A stretch of DNA of 64,000 bases, from assembly GCA_016861025.1 (NCBI GenBank), contig BOKO01000003.1, positions 62,001 to 126,000 on the forward strand, written 5' to 3'. This DNA is from Chloroflexota bacterium. Lineage in GTDB: Bacteria; Chloroflexota; Anaerolineae; Caldilineales; Caldilineaceae. The notes beneath the pieces are model-generated. The model did not search any database. It saw nothing but the letters and a program-made list of their open reading frames with translations, and was not told where the DNA came from. Position numbers and translations under genes: made by a program. Position 1 is the stretch's first letter; each line of letters begins with the position of its first letter. Of this stretch, positions 25,653 through 34,622 are shown in pieces.

Positions 25653-28600
25653 ATGATGACAGCCAATCTGGAAATCCGGTTGTTTGGCGGTCTGGAGCTA
25701 CACGTCGATGGCGCGGCGCTCACTGCCTTTATCTCCACCAAAGCGCCAGCCCTGATCGCCTACCTGGCCGTCAGCCGACGACCTGCCTCGCGCGATCTGC
25801 TGGCTGCCCTCTTCTGGGGCGAGATGGGCGACGCTGACGCCAAAAACAACCTGCGCCAGACGTTGACCAGCCTGCGCAAGGCACTCGCCCCATTCCTGGA
25901 GATCACACGCGACACCGTCGCCCTGCGCACCGATGCACCGGCCGCCTCCGATATTGCAGCCTTTGAGAGCGCGCTGCGCGCATCCCGACGCACAGACGGG
26001 GCGGAGCGTATCACCCACTTACAGGCAGCCGTCGACGCCTATCGCGGCGACTTTCTGGAGGGTTTCCTGGTGCGCGATGCGCCTGAATTTGAGGAATGGC
26101 TGCTGGCGCAGCGCACGCGCTACCGCGAGCTGGCGCTGCAGGCGTTTCATCAGCTCACGGAAGACTGCCTTGCCCAGGCGGATTACCAGGCTGCTATCGA
26201 CGCGGCCACGCGGCTGCTGGCGCTCGACCCGTGGCGCGAGGAAGGGCATCGTCAGTTGATGCTGGGGCTGGCGCGCACCGGCCAGTACAGCGCCGCTATG
26301 ACGCAATATCAGCGCTGCCGCGCCTTGATGCAGGAAGTGTTCGCCGTCGAACCGGCCGAGGAGACGACAGCGCTCTACACCCGCATTCGCTCGGCGCAAG
26401 CCGGGCCGCGCCACAATCTGCCCGCTGCCTTGACTGGCTTCGTCGGTCGCACTGCTGAGATCGAGACGATCCGGCGGCGATTGCTCATGCCGTCTTGCCG
26501 TCTGCTGACCATCGTCGGCGCCGGCGGCAGCGGCAAAACGCGGCTGGCGCTGGAGGTGGCCGCGTCGTTGGTTCCTGTCTTTCTCAACGGCGTCTGGTTC
26601 GTTTCGCTGGCTGCGGTCAATCCTGCCGAACCGGAGGCGCTCGTCGCCAGCCTGGCCACTGCCTTGCAGATGCCCGTCGCCGTCGGCAACCTGCGCCATC
26701 AGGTGATCGAGTTCCTGCGCCCGCGCGAAGTGCTGCTCGTGCTCGACAACCTGGAGCACCTGCTCGACGACATCGGTTGGTTTGGCGAACTGCTCGCCGC
26801 CGCGCCCGATGTGAAGCTGCTGGCGACCTCGCGCGAACGGCTCAATTTGCAGGCGGAGCAGGTGACTCAGCTCGGCGGATTGCCGGTTCCAGCGCATGAC
26901 GATCCTGCGCCGGAAAACTATGCCGCCGTGGAGTTGTTTGTGCGTCGCGGGCGTCGCGTACAGCCGGACTTTGTCCTGACGCCGCACAATCGCGCCGCCG
27001 CTGTGCGCATTTGCAGCCTTGTGGGCGGGCTACCGCTCGGCATCGAGCTGGCGGCGGCCTGGGTGAATCAGTTTTCCTGCCAGGAGATTGCCGACGCAAT
27101 CGCTGGCAATCTGGACTTTCTCACCACGACGCAGCGCGATGTTTCTCCGCGCCAGCGCAGCTTGCGCGCTGCGTTCGACCATTCATGGCGGCTGTTGCAT
27201 CCGGTGGAACAGGCTGCATTTGCGCAACTGGCGATCTTTCCTGGCAGCTTTACACGCCAGGCAGCCGCCGAGATCGCGGGCGTGCGCGCGCCGACGCTGG
27301 CTGGGCTGGTCGATAAATCCCTGGTGCGTCGAGGCGAGCACGAGCGCTACGACTTGCACGAAGTAATGCGCCACTTTGCTGCAGAGCAACTGCGCGTCCT
27401 GCCCAACGCCACCGAAGTGCAGAAACGCCATGCACTCCATTATCTCCAGTTTTTGCACACGCAGACGTCGCGCCTGAGAAGCCGCGAACAGATCGCAGCG
27501 CTGACAGAGATTGCCGTCGAGATCGACAATGTACGCAGCGCCTGGACAGAAGCGACGGCGCAGCAGGACGCCGCTTCCCTGTACGCAGCGGCGGGCGGGC
27601 TGTATCACTTCTTTGTGCTGCGCAGTTGGCTGGTGGAAGGGCTGGAGTTGTTCCGCCTGGCGCGCCAAGCGCTGGAAGCAAACGTCGCGCCGGCTGATGG
27701 GCAGCGGCTGGCGTTGGCGGAACTATGCACGCGCGAGGCGAAGTTCCTGTTCTTGTTGTCGCGCTTCGACGAAGCGGAAGACTTGCTGCAATGCGCCCTG
27801 CGCAACCTCGATGAAACGACGGCGCCGGAAAATGTTGCCACGGCGCGTCATTATCTGGGGCAGGTCTATGTCTCGCGCGGCGACTACGCCGCCGCCGCTG
27901 CCTTGCTCTCCTCCAGCCTGGAACTGCGGCGCGCGGCGGGCGACCGTTGGGGAGAGGCCGTCACGTTGCTGGAGCTGGGCGCGCTTGACTACTATCGGGG
28001 AGACCTCGCCGGTTCACACGCGCGCTGTCTGGCCGGGCTGGCGCTGGCGGAGCAAGTGGGCGACCCGGAGACCATCGCTCATCTGTTGACGGCGTTGGGA
28101 CTCATCACGCGCGAACTGGGCGATTACGCCGCCGCCCGTCATTACGCTGAACGCGGGCTGCGCGTCTACGAGGCGCTAGACAGCGTCTACGGTCGGATTC
28201 AGGGCTTGCTGACGTTGGGCGGGCTGGCGGTGGCGCAAGGCGATTCTCTGGGCGCAGAGCCAGCCTTCGCCCGCGCCCTTGCCCTCAGCCAGTCGATCGG
28301 CTTCCGTTCGGGCGAGGCGGACAGCCACTATCGGCTGGGACAGACGGCGACTGCGCTGGGGCAGGCGGACGCCGCCGCCAGCCATCTGCGCCAGGCTGTA
28401 CGCATCGCCGCCGCCGCGCAGGAAACGCCCGTCCTGCTCGACGCGCTGTGCGCAACTGCGCGTCTGCTGGCATTGCAGGCGTCGCCCGATGTCGCGCCGC
28501 TGATCGGCTGGCTGCTGGCCCGTCCTGACGTGGGCGAGCAGCGCCGCAGCGAGCTTGCCGCGCTGCCTGCTTCAAGCGAAGCAAACAAGACCATGAATCT

Positions 28601-28658
28601 GACTCTGCATGACGTTGCTGATCTGGCGATCAACCTGCTCGACTGTTTAAGCATATAA
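25653..28658 (+). CDS. BTAD/SARP-STAND-TPR transcriptional regulator
   Basis: A 1001-residue AfsR-like regulator. It opens with a winged helix (LEIRLFGGLELHVDGAAL, ASRDLLAALFWGEM, NLRQTLTSLRKAL), then a bacterial transcriptional activation domain (about 95-245; LEGFLVRDAPEFEEWL, LALDPWREEGHRQLM). A STAND ATPase follows, with Walker A IVGAGGSGKTRLAL near 287, Walker B VLLVLDNLEHL near 360, and GLPLGIELAAAW. A winged-helix linker and TPR repeats (about 600-950) end the protein. Such proteins bind direct repeats and activate when the TPR sensor is engaged. The ATG at 25653 follows the shared 19-bp element by 8 bp. Confidence 0.92.
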   Translation: MMTANLEIRLFGGLELHVDGAALTAFISTKAPALIAYLAVSRRPASRDLLAALFWGEMGDADAKNNLRQTLTSLRKALAPFLEITRDTVALRTDAPAASDIAAFESALRASRRTDGAERITHLQAAVDAYRGDFLEGFLVRDAPEFEEWLLAQRTRYRELALQAFHQLTEDCLAQADYQAAIDAATRLLALDPWREEGHRQLMLGLARTGQYSAAMTQYQRCRALMQEVFAVEPAEETTALYTRIRSAQAGPRHNLPAALTGFVGRTAEIETIRRRLLMPSCRLLTIVGAGGSGKTRLALEVAASLVPVFLNGVWFVSLAAVNPAEPEALVASLATALQMPVAVGNLRHQVIEFLRPREVLLVLDNLEHLLDDIGWFGELLAAAPDVKLLATSRERLNLQAEQVTQLGGLPVPAHDDPAPENYAAVELFVRRGRRVQPDFVLTPHNRAAAVRICSLVGGLPLGIELAAAWVNQFSCQEIADAIAGNLDFLTTTQRDVSPRQRSLRAAFDHSWRLLHPVEQAAFAQLAIFPGSFTRQAAAEIAGVRAPTLAGLVDKSLVRRGEHERYDLHEVMRHFAAEQLRVLPNATEVQKRHALHYLQFLHTQTSRLRSREQIAALTEIAVEIDNVRSAWTEATAQQDAASLYAAAGGLYHFFVLRSWLVEGLELFRLARQALEANVAPADGQRLALAELCTREAKFLFLLSRFDEAEDLLQCALRNLDETTAPENVATARHYLGQVYVSRGDYAAAAALLSSSLELRRAAGDRWGEAVTLLELGALDYYRGDLAGSHARCLAGLALAEQVGDPETIAHLLTALGLITRELGDYAAARHYAERGLRVYEALDSVYGRIQGLLTLGGLAVAQGDSLGAEPAFARALALSQSIGFRSGEADSHYRLGQTATALGQADAAASHLRQAVRIAAAAQETPVLLDALCATARLLALQASPDVAPLIGWLLARPDVGEQRRSELAALPASSEANKTMNLTLHDVADLAINLLDCLSI

Positions 28659-28710
28659 AGTTAAACGCATAAAGCAGTGGCGTTGACTGCAACGAAGGGA
28701 CGGAGTTTTG

Positions 28711-31698
28711 ATGCTTGAACCCATGACGCGTCCTATCCTTTGCCCCGTCCTGATCGGTCGCGATGCCCAACTTGCCGCCTTAGTGCGTCTGTTGGATCGA
28801 GCGCGCGCCGGTCAAGGCCAGATCGCGCTCATCAGCGGCGAGGCGGGGATCGGCAAATCGCGGCTGGTGGGGGAGGTGAAGCGCCACGCGGCGGCGTTGG
28901 GGCTACAGGTCTTGCAAGGGCGTTGCTTCGAGACCGACCGCACACTGCCCTACGCCCCTCTACTCGAACTGTGGCGTTCGCCCTCTGCCGAAATCGCCTT
29001 GCCGACGGAGTTGCTTGCCAGTCTCAGGGGTCGGGCTGGTGACGCCGACGAGCCGCCCGACCAGGCGACGCGCCGCCTCTTCGAGCAACTGGCGAAGCGC
29101 TTGTTCAGCGCAGAGAAGCTGCTCATTTTCGAGGACTTGCACTGGTGCGATGATGTGACCCTGGACTTCCTGCTCTTCTGCACGCGCCAGCTTGCCCACA
29201 GACCGGTGCTCCTGCTGCTGACCTATCGCAGCGATGAAGTTGGCCCTGGACTGGGACGGCTCCTGGCCGCGCTGGATCGCGAACGCCTGGCAAGCGAGAT
29301 GCCGTTGGTGCGGTTGAGCCAACCAGAGACTGCCAACATGGTTGGCGCCATCTTCGGCTTGACGCGCGCGCCGCAAGTTGATTTTGTCGAGGCGCTCTAC
29401 GCGCTGACCGATGGCAATCCCTTTTTCGTGGAAGAAGTGCTCAAGACCTGCGTGACCGAAGGTGACATCTTTCAACTAGGCGGCCATTGGGGACGCAAGC
29501 CGCTCAGCCAGCTTCAGATTCCACGCACGGTGCAGGTGGCCGTCCAACAGCGAGTGGCGCACCTGACGCCGCCCGCGCGTGAGCTGCTGTCGCTGGCCGC
29601 AGTGATTGGGCAGCAATGGCGCTTCGACCTGCTGCAAGCCGCCAGCAGGTGCGATGAGCACGCGCTGATTCTGCTGCTCAAAGAGGGAATCGCAGCGCAA
29701 CTCATCACCGAGGAGGCGCCCGATCATTTTGCCTTTCGTCACGCCCTCACCCGCCAGGCCATCTACAACACACTGCTGGCGCGCGAACAACGGCTGCTTC
29801 ACCACGCCGTGGCGGTGGCGCTGGAAGGCATGGCGGAGAGCGAGAAGGGACAGAGTGGAGGGGTGGCGACCTCATCACGGTGCGCCAGCCTGGCCTACCA
29901 CTGCGAGTTGGCTGCGCTATGGGACAAGGCCTTGCACTACGCTCGCTGCGCCGGCGAGGAGGCGCAGCGGCTCCAGGCGCCCAGCGCAATTGTAGAGCAA
30001 TTTACGCGCGCGCTCCATGCCATGACCCAGCTTGGCCTGCCTGTGGACGCAGCGCTATTACGCGCTCGCGGACAGGCATATGAGATGTTGGGGGACTTCG
30101 CCGCCGCCCGCGCCGATCTGGAAGCTGCGCTGGCTGCAGCGCAGGCTGCTGACGATCCCCGCACGCTCTGGCAGTCACTGCTCGCTTTGGGCTTCCTGTG
30201 GACCAGCCGCGACTTCGCTCGCGCCGGCGCCTATTTCCAGGAAGCGCTGGCTGCTGCCAGGACGCTGGACGATCCAGCCGCGTTGGGCAGCACGCTGAAT
30301 CGCGTCGGCAACTGGCGCGTCAACATGGATGACCCACGCACAGGGCAACGGTATCATGAAGAGGCATTGGCGATCTTCCAGCAGATGGGAGACCAGGCGG
30401 GCGTTGCAGCTACCCTCGACCTGCTGGCAGGCGCCGCTCACCTGGGCGGCGATCTGCGTCTGGGCATGGCGCTCTACACACAGGCAGCCCAACATTTCCG
30501 CGCAGTCGGCGACCGGCGCAGCCTCACCTCCAGCCTTGCCTGGCTGGCCTTTGGAGGACCGACGGCGCTGAATGTCATGGTGGCCGTTGCGCCGCTGGCG
30601 CGCTGTATCGACGCCGGCAAGGAAGCGTTGCAGCTTGCCCACGCCATCCAGTGGCGACCAGGTGAAGCCTTTGCCATGCTTGCCCTGTCCTTCGCCTACA
30701 GCGCAGCCGGCGTCTACGGCGAAGCGCTGACCCTGGCCCAACGCGCGCTGCAGATCACCCAGGAGGTCGAGCACAGTTGGGCAACGGTGGCGAGCATGGC
30801 GCTGGGGACGCTCTATCTCGATCTCGGTCAGTACGCCCTGGCGCAGCAACACCTGGAAGACGCAGTGACATGGGCGCGTCATGGGAACATCGCCTTTAGC
30901 ACCCGCAACGCTGCTTCCTGGCTGGCGCTGACCCATGTGCGTCGCCAGGCGTTCGACCAGGCGGACAGGTTGTTGGCAGCCACGTTTGGCGAGCCTCCGC
31001 TGCCAGCCACCCCAGGGGATGACCCGTTTCCGCTCACGCAGCGTCTCAGTTGGGCAGTGCGCGCGGAACTGGCGTTGGCCCGCAATGACGCGGCGCGGGC
31101 ATGTGCGATCAGCGACGCGTTGATTTCGTGGGCGCAGGCAGGCGCCGACGACAACGCCGTCGTGACGCCGCGCCTCCATTTTTTGCGCGGCGTCGGGCTG
31201 CTCAGGCAACGACGGTTTGACGCCAGCGCCGACGCCTTGCTGACTGCCCAGCGTAGTGCAGCTGACCTGGGCGCGCGCCCGCTTCTGTGGCGAATCGAAG
31301 CGGCGTTGGCAGAATTGGCCGCCGCGTTGGGTGACAGCGATGGCGCGGACGCCCATATCGCCGCTGCCCGCACGCTGATCGACGCCCTGGCCGCCACGCT
31401 GCCCGATCCACCGTTGCACGACGCCTTCCTGTCGCATGCTGCAAGCTCTCTACCCATCCATTCCGCCATGCACCCCCCAGTGGCGATTGCCCGGCGAACG
31501 CACGCTGGCTTGACCGCGCGCGAACTTGAGGTGGCGGCGCTGGTTGCCCAGGGCAGGAGCGACCGTGAGATCGCCGAGATGCTCGTACTCAGCAAACGCA
31601 CCGCCAGCACTCACGTTGGCAATATCCTCAACAAGTTGGGATTCTCCTCGCGCAGCCAGATTGCAGCGTGGGTGGTGGAACAAAAGCTCCTGCGCTAG
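28711..31698 (+). CDS. LuxR-family STAND regulator (LAL type)
   Basis: A 995-residue large ATP-binding LuxR protein. Near the N terminus is an AAA_16-type ATPase: LIGRDAQLAALVRLLDRA, Walker A ISGEAGIGKSR near residue 45, and Walker B LIFEDLHWCDD. Long helical repeats fill the middle. The last 65 residues are a LuxR helix-turn-helix (GLTARELEVAALVAQGRSDR, EIAEMLVLSKRTASTHVGNI). The ATG at 28711 is preferred over the adjacent TTG. Family members respond to sugars or other small inducers. It lies between the BTAD regulator and a set of small SnoaL/SRPBCC/ABM genes, which are candidate targets. Confidence 0.93.
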   Translation: MLEPMTRPILCPVLIGRDAQLAALVRLLDRARAGQGQIALISGEAGIGKSRLVGEVKRHAAALGLQVLQGRCFETDRTLPYAPLLELWRSPSAEIALPTELLASLRGRAGDADEPPDQATRRLFEQLAKRLFSAEKLLIFEDLHWCDDVTLDFLLFCTRQLAHRPVLLLLTYRSDEVGPGLGRLLAALDRERLASEMPLVRLSQPETANMVGAIFGLTRAPQVDFVEALYALTDGNPFFVEEVLKTCVTEGDIFQLGGHWGRKPLSQLQIPRTVQVAVQQRVAHLTPPARELLSLAAVIGQQWRFDLLQAASRCDEHALILLLKEGIAAQLITEEAPDHFAFRHALTRQAIYNTLLAREQRLLHHAVAVALEGMAESEKGQSGGVATSSRCASLAYHCELAALWDKALHYARCAGEEAQRLQAPSAIVEQFTRALHAMTQLGLPVDAALLRARGQAYEMLGDFAAARADLEAALAAAQAADDPRTLWQSLLALGFLWTSRDFARAGAYFQEALAAARTLDDPAALGSTLNRVGNWRVNMDDPRTGQRYHEEALAIFQQMGDQAGVAATLDLLAGAAHLGGDLRLGMALYTQAAQHFRAVGDRRSLTSSLAWLAFGGPTALNVMVAVAPLARCIDAGKEALQLAHAIQWRPGEAFAMLALSFAYSAAGVYGEALTLAQRALQITQEVEHSWATVASMALGTLYLDLGQYALAQQHLEDAVTWARHGNIAFSTRNAASWLALTHVRRQAFDQADRLLAATFGEPPLPATPGDDPFPLTQRLSWAVRAELALARNDAARACAISDALISWAQAGADDNAVVTPRLHFLRGVGLLRQRRFDASADALLTAQRSAADLGARPLLWRIEAALAELAAALGDSDGADAHIAAARTLIDALAATLPDPPLHDAFLSHAASSLPIHSAMHPPVAIARRTHAGLTARELEVAALVAQGRSDREIAEMLVLSKRTASTHVGNILNKLGFSSRSQIAAWVVEQKLLR

Positions 31699-31884
31699 GC
31701 CGCTATCATCGATTGCCCTTCAGCTACGGACGGTGTTCAGGCAAAACCTACGTATGCCGTGGCCAGCCGAATCGGTAGTTCTCACGATGCCGCCCTGCAA
31801 CAAACTCCGCTATCTTGTGCTCAGCAAGTCGACATCGAGGCCGACACGCCAACATCCAGATTCAGCACAAGGAGCCAGGAAACT

Positions 31885-32295
31885 ATGTCCTACACACACA
31901 TCAAGGAAATAGGAATTCGATTCTTCGCCGAGCAGGATCGCCAGCAAGGGGCGTTAGCTGCAGACCTGTGCGCAGCCGACTATCAAGCCGAGATTGCAGG
32001 CTTTCCGCCGATGGACAGAGAAGGCCACAGTCAATTCGGCGCCATGTTCTACCGCGCGTTCCCCAATCTCCATCACCGCATCGAAGAGACGGTGGCCGAA
32101 GCCGACAAAGTCACGGTGCATTTCACTCTGCATGGCGCCCAAACCGGCGACTTTGCGGGAATACCGCCCACTGGTCGGGAAGTGGCAGTGCCGGCCATCG
32201 CCATCCTCTCTCTCAGGGACGGGAAAGTCTATCGATTGCGGGCCGTTTTTGATCAGATGGGGCTGATGCGCCAGCTGGGTGCGCTGCCCGCTTAA
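31885..32295 (+). CDS. SnoaL-like ester cyclase family protein
   Basis: A 136-residue alpha+beta-barrel protein of the SnoaL/ester-cyclase group. Typical segments are AADYQAEIAGFPPMDREGH, RAFPNLHHRIEETVAEADKV, and GIPPTGREVAVPAIAILSLR, then a closing strand KVYRLRAVFDQMGLMRQLG. Members include polyketide cyclases and many small stress or metabolite-binding enzymes. The ATG at 31885 was chosen for homologous length. It begins a + strand series with an SRPBCC and an ABM protein, all small single-domain proteins with hydrophobic pockets. The substrate is unknown. Confidence 0.82.
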   Translation: MSYTHIKEIGIRFFAEQDRQQGALAADLCAADYQAEIAGFPPMDREGHSQFGAMFYRAFPNLHHRIEETVAEADKVTVHFTLHGAQTGDFAGIPPTGREVAVPAIAILSLRDGKVYRLRAVFDQMGLMRQLGALPA

Positions 32296-32343
32296 CGACC
32301 AACCACCGGAGCCGAGCGTACGATTTCACAAAGGAGACAGACC

Positions 32344-32904
32344 GTGATCATGGTGCAAGAACGGAAAGAAAGTGCAACGGCGGCGCTAGCCGAAATCTGC
32401 GGCGAAACGTCGGTTCTGATCAAGCAACCGGCGCAGGTGATCTACGACTATCTGGTCGACTTCACCTGTCATCCTGAGTGGGTTGCCAACCTGTCGAAAG
32501 TAACTCAGGCAACGCCAGGCGCCATCGGCGTCGGAACGATCTTCATCACCCAAGAGAGCGCGCCGCCCGTGCCCCTGCTGCGCAAGCTCAACATGATGCG
32601 CTACTTCATGGCCGGCGTGCTGAGCGGCGTGAAGCCAAACAGTGAAGCCGAGATCACGGCGTTGGAGCCGGGCGTGCGCATTGCCTGGCAGGCCGGGTTG
32701 CGTAAGGGCGATGGCTGGTTCAACCGCGCTGAGTGGGAGATCACCCTGCTGCCACAACAGCAGAGCACGCGCCTTACCCAACGCTTTTGCTATCGGCCCC
32801 AAACTGCCACCGCCGCCCGTATGGTCAATGCCGCCGGCGATGGCGGTCTGGAACAGGCGTGTGCAGTGAGTCTGCAAAGGCTGAAAGAGATCTTGGAGAA
32901 GTGA
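32344..32904 (+). CDS. SRPBCC-family lipid/polyketide-binding protein
   Basis: A 186-residue START/Bet v1-like protein. The fold is shown by SVLIKQPAQVIYDYLVDFTC, HPEWVANLSKVTQ, GVGTIFITQES, the beta run in the middle, and the C-terminal helix GLEQACAVSLQRLKEILE. Such proteins bind hydrophobic ligands or act as aromatase/cyclases. The GTG at 32344 has AAAGGAG at good spacing. It lies 48 nt after the SnoaL gene, probably in the same operon. Confidence 0.8.
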   Translation: MIMVQERKESATAALAEICGETSVLIKQPAQVIYDYLVDFTCHPEWVANLSKVTQATPGAIGVGTIFITQESAPPVPLLRKLNMMRYFMAGVLSGVKPNSEAEITALEPGVRIAWQAGLRKGDGWFNRAEWEITLLPQQQSTRLTQRFCYRPQTATAARMVNAAGDGGLEQACAVSLQRLKEILEK

Positions 32905-32933
32905 TCGCTGTACGCAGCGCCCCTGTGCTGTCA

Positions 32934-32961
32934 GCCACGCACTGTTCGCCACGCACTGTTC
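32934..32961 (+). repeat. Tandem 14-bp direct repeat
   Basis: GCCACGCACTGTTC occurs twice head to tail (32934-32947 and 32948-32961), followed by a third degenerate start (GCCATGCGCAC). It lies between the SRPBCC and ABM genes, just upstream of the GGAAAGGAG ribosome binding site. It may be simple slippage or a small operator. Confidence 0.7.
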
Positions 32962-32989
32962 GCCATGCGCACGGAAAGGAGCCACAACG

Positions 32990-33292
32990 ATGGTCGCACA
33001 AGTCATCAGCTTTCAACTTCAGGCTGGCAAACTCGACGAGCTCATTCACATCGCCGCCAACTCGATCATCCCACTGATGCAACAGCAGCCGGGTTGCCGC
33101 TTGATCACGATGCTGAGCGATAGCGCCGCCCACAGAGTCCTGGCAATCGGTCTGTGGGAGAGCATGACCGACCTGCAGAACAACGAGCAAAGCAATCGCT
33201 TTCAGGAACAGTTTGCTCGCGTGCAACAGCTATGCGCCCGCCCGCCTGCCCGCGATCTCTACGAGGTGTGCTTGCAGAGTGCACCGATCTAG
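32990..33292 (+). CDS. ABM-superfamily dimeric alpha-beta barrel protein
   Basis: A 100-residue protein of the antibiotic-biosynthesis-monooxygenase/YgiN type. It shows the usual pattern: an edge strand AQVISFQLQAGKLDEL, a helix IHIAANSIIPLMQQQPGCRL, and LAIGLWESMTDLQNNEQS, then a helix with a long C-terminal strand. Members are heme-degrading enzymes, quinone monooxygenases or stress proteins; the heme ligand His/Asn is not evident, so no activity is assigned. It has an AAAGGAG ribosome binding site and follows the SRPBCC gene by 85 nt. Confidence 0.78.
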   Translation: MVAQVISFQLQAGKLDELIHIAANSIIPLMQQQPGCRLITMLSDSAAHRVLAIGLWESMTDLQNNEQSNRFQEQFARVQQLCARPPARDLYEVCLQSAPI

Positions 33293-33329
33293 CCCGAGTG
33301 CGAGCGCCGCCAGCTACTCCACCATTTAA

Positions 33330-34046
33330 AGGGGAAAAGTCTTTCTTGATGAGGCGCTCATTTTGGTGGCGCTCATCCGCCTGTATGTGCAGATGGGCGA
33401 CCAGGCGACGGCTACGCAATGCTACGAGCAATTGACGAAACTCTCAGGGCGTATCAAACTCCCCAGAGAGTGTCAACTGTATGAGCGCCTGGCCGCAGCG
33501 ATACTTGCGCAGGCTACGGGTGATCAGCAAATGGCGCTCCATGCTGCCGAACAGGCCGGCCAGCTAAACGAGCAAGGCGGCGAAATCTTGTTCCGGCTGA
33601 TTGACACCGCCCTGATCCTGGGCCACACGCGTGCGGCAGTGGGGCAGTGGGATAGGGCGGCGGCAGCCTTCCAGTTCGCACTCGACGCCTTTCAACAATT
33701 CGGCAACGCGGCGTTGGCGGCGGAACCGCAAGCTGATCTGGCGCAGATTGCCCTGACGCAGGGCGACCTGGTCACAGCGCAGACGCAAGTCGAAGCGATT
33801 TTACCTGTTCTGGCAGTGCAGCCACACGCCGGCTACAACAACCCATTTTTCATCTACCTGATCTGTCACCGCGTCCTCGCCGCCAATGACGACCCACGCG
33901 CTGCCACGATCCTACAACAGGGCTATGACCTGCTCCACCAGGACGCCGCTTCGCTGGACGAGGAAAGCCGCCAGCGTTTCTTGACTGCAGTCGCCACCCA
34001 TCGCGCTTTGATGACGGCCTATAGGGAACAAGAGGGGCAAAGATAG
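33330..34046 (+). pseudogene. C-terminal TPR remnant of a STAND regulator
   Basis: An open frame of about 238 codons starts right after an in-frame TAA, with no ATG; only TTG (33363) or GTG (33366) are available. The protein is a helical TPR tail (ATATQCYEQLTKLSGRIKLP, DRAAAAFQFALDAFQQFGNA) ending in LDEESRQRFLTAVATHRALM. This end is typical of Chloroflexi STAND regulators. The expected winged-helix and ATPase parts are absent. It is best read as a 5'-deleted gene; a small free-standing TPR protein is less likely. Confidence 0.6.
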
Positions 34047-34075
34047 CTTTCAGAAGCACGAACACTACCTTGAAA

Positions 34076-34120
34076 CAATCAGGGATCAACTGGGAAGGAA
34101 GCCCAGTTGATCCCTGATTG
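34076..34120. terminator. 19-bp perfect inverted repeat between convergent genes
   Basis: CAATCAGGGATCAACTGGG (34076-34094) and its exact complement (34102-34120) enclose a 7-nt loop. The stem lies between the TPR remnant (+) and a small secreted-protein gene (-), so it can stop transcription from both sides. There is no T-tract. Confidence 0.65.
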
Positions 34121-34144
34121 GATAAGTTAGGCGCAATCTCACCT

Positions 34145-34486
34145 CTACCGCATGTTGCGCAGCTGATCCAGCGTAGTCACGTAGGCGTTGGCGGCGCTGT
34201 GGATGTACGCCCACAGGCCCTGGTCGGCTGCCGCAGCGTTCAGCCGCTGCAGGTCGCTCGAAAACTCATACACCTGCGGGTGCGCCAGATAGCTGCGGCT
34301 GGTGGACGCCGCACCCAACATGCGCAACTCGTCCAATTGCGTGATATACTGGTTAGCAAGATTGGCGGCGCCAGTCTCAGGCAAGGCGTCGGGCGCATCC
34401 TGAGCAAATACGGCGCCGGTTAGCAGGCCAGCCAGGATCAACGCAGCTACGACAGTGCAAACGATACGTCTGGAAATGGTGTTCAT
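34145..34486 (-). CDS. Small secreted helical protein
   Basis: A 113-residue protein with a clear signal peptide (RRIVCTVVAALILAGLLTGA, cleavage near VFAQD). The mature part of about 85 residues is helical and polar (NLANQYITQLDELRMLGAAS, NAAAADQGLWAYIHSAANAY). No Cys or catalytic motif is visible. It is divergent from the BTAD-STAND-SBP gene at 34623 and could be a target of it. I do not recognise the family. Confidence 0.65.
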   Translation of the reverse strand: MNTISRRIVCTVVAALILAGLLTGAVFAQDAPDALPETGAANLANQYITQLDELRMLGAASTSRSYLAHPQVYEFSSDLQRLNAAAADQGLWAYIHSAANAYVTTLDQLRNMR

Positions 34487-34622
34487 GATGCTCTCCCTGC
34501 TATAGAACTGTTCCGATTCCTACCTCCAGCATAGCAGTCGGTGCGTGGAGGAAACGTGTACAGGAAGACGACACGCGTGCGCTGAGCGCGGATTTTTCGT
34601 GCGCTTTTCAGATGAGACGCCA

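Noticed and set aside
30175..31437. 420-codon - strand frame inside the LuxR-type regulator
   Set aside because: Antisense shadow; the + strand frame has continuous ATPase, helical-repeat and helix-turn-helix structure through this interval.
32934..32961. Tandem 14-bp repeat considered as a CRISPR seed
   Set aside because: The copies are directly adjacent with no spacer, and no cas gene is in the window.
34076..34120. Perfect inverted repeat considered as insertion-sequence or MITE ends
   Set aside because: The arms enclose only 7 nt, there is no transposase frame or target duplication, and the place between convergent genes fits a terminator.
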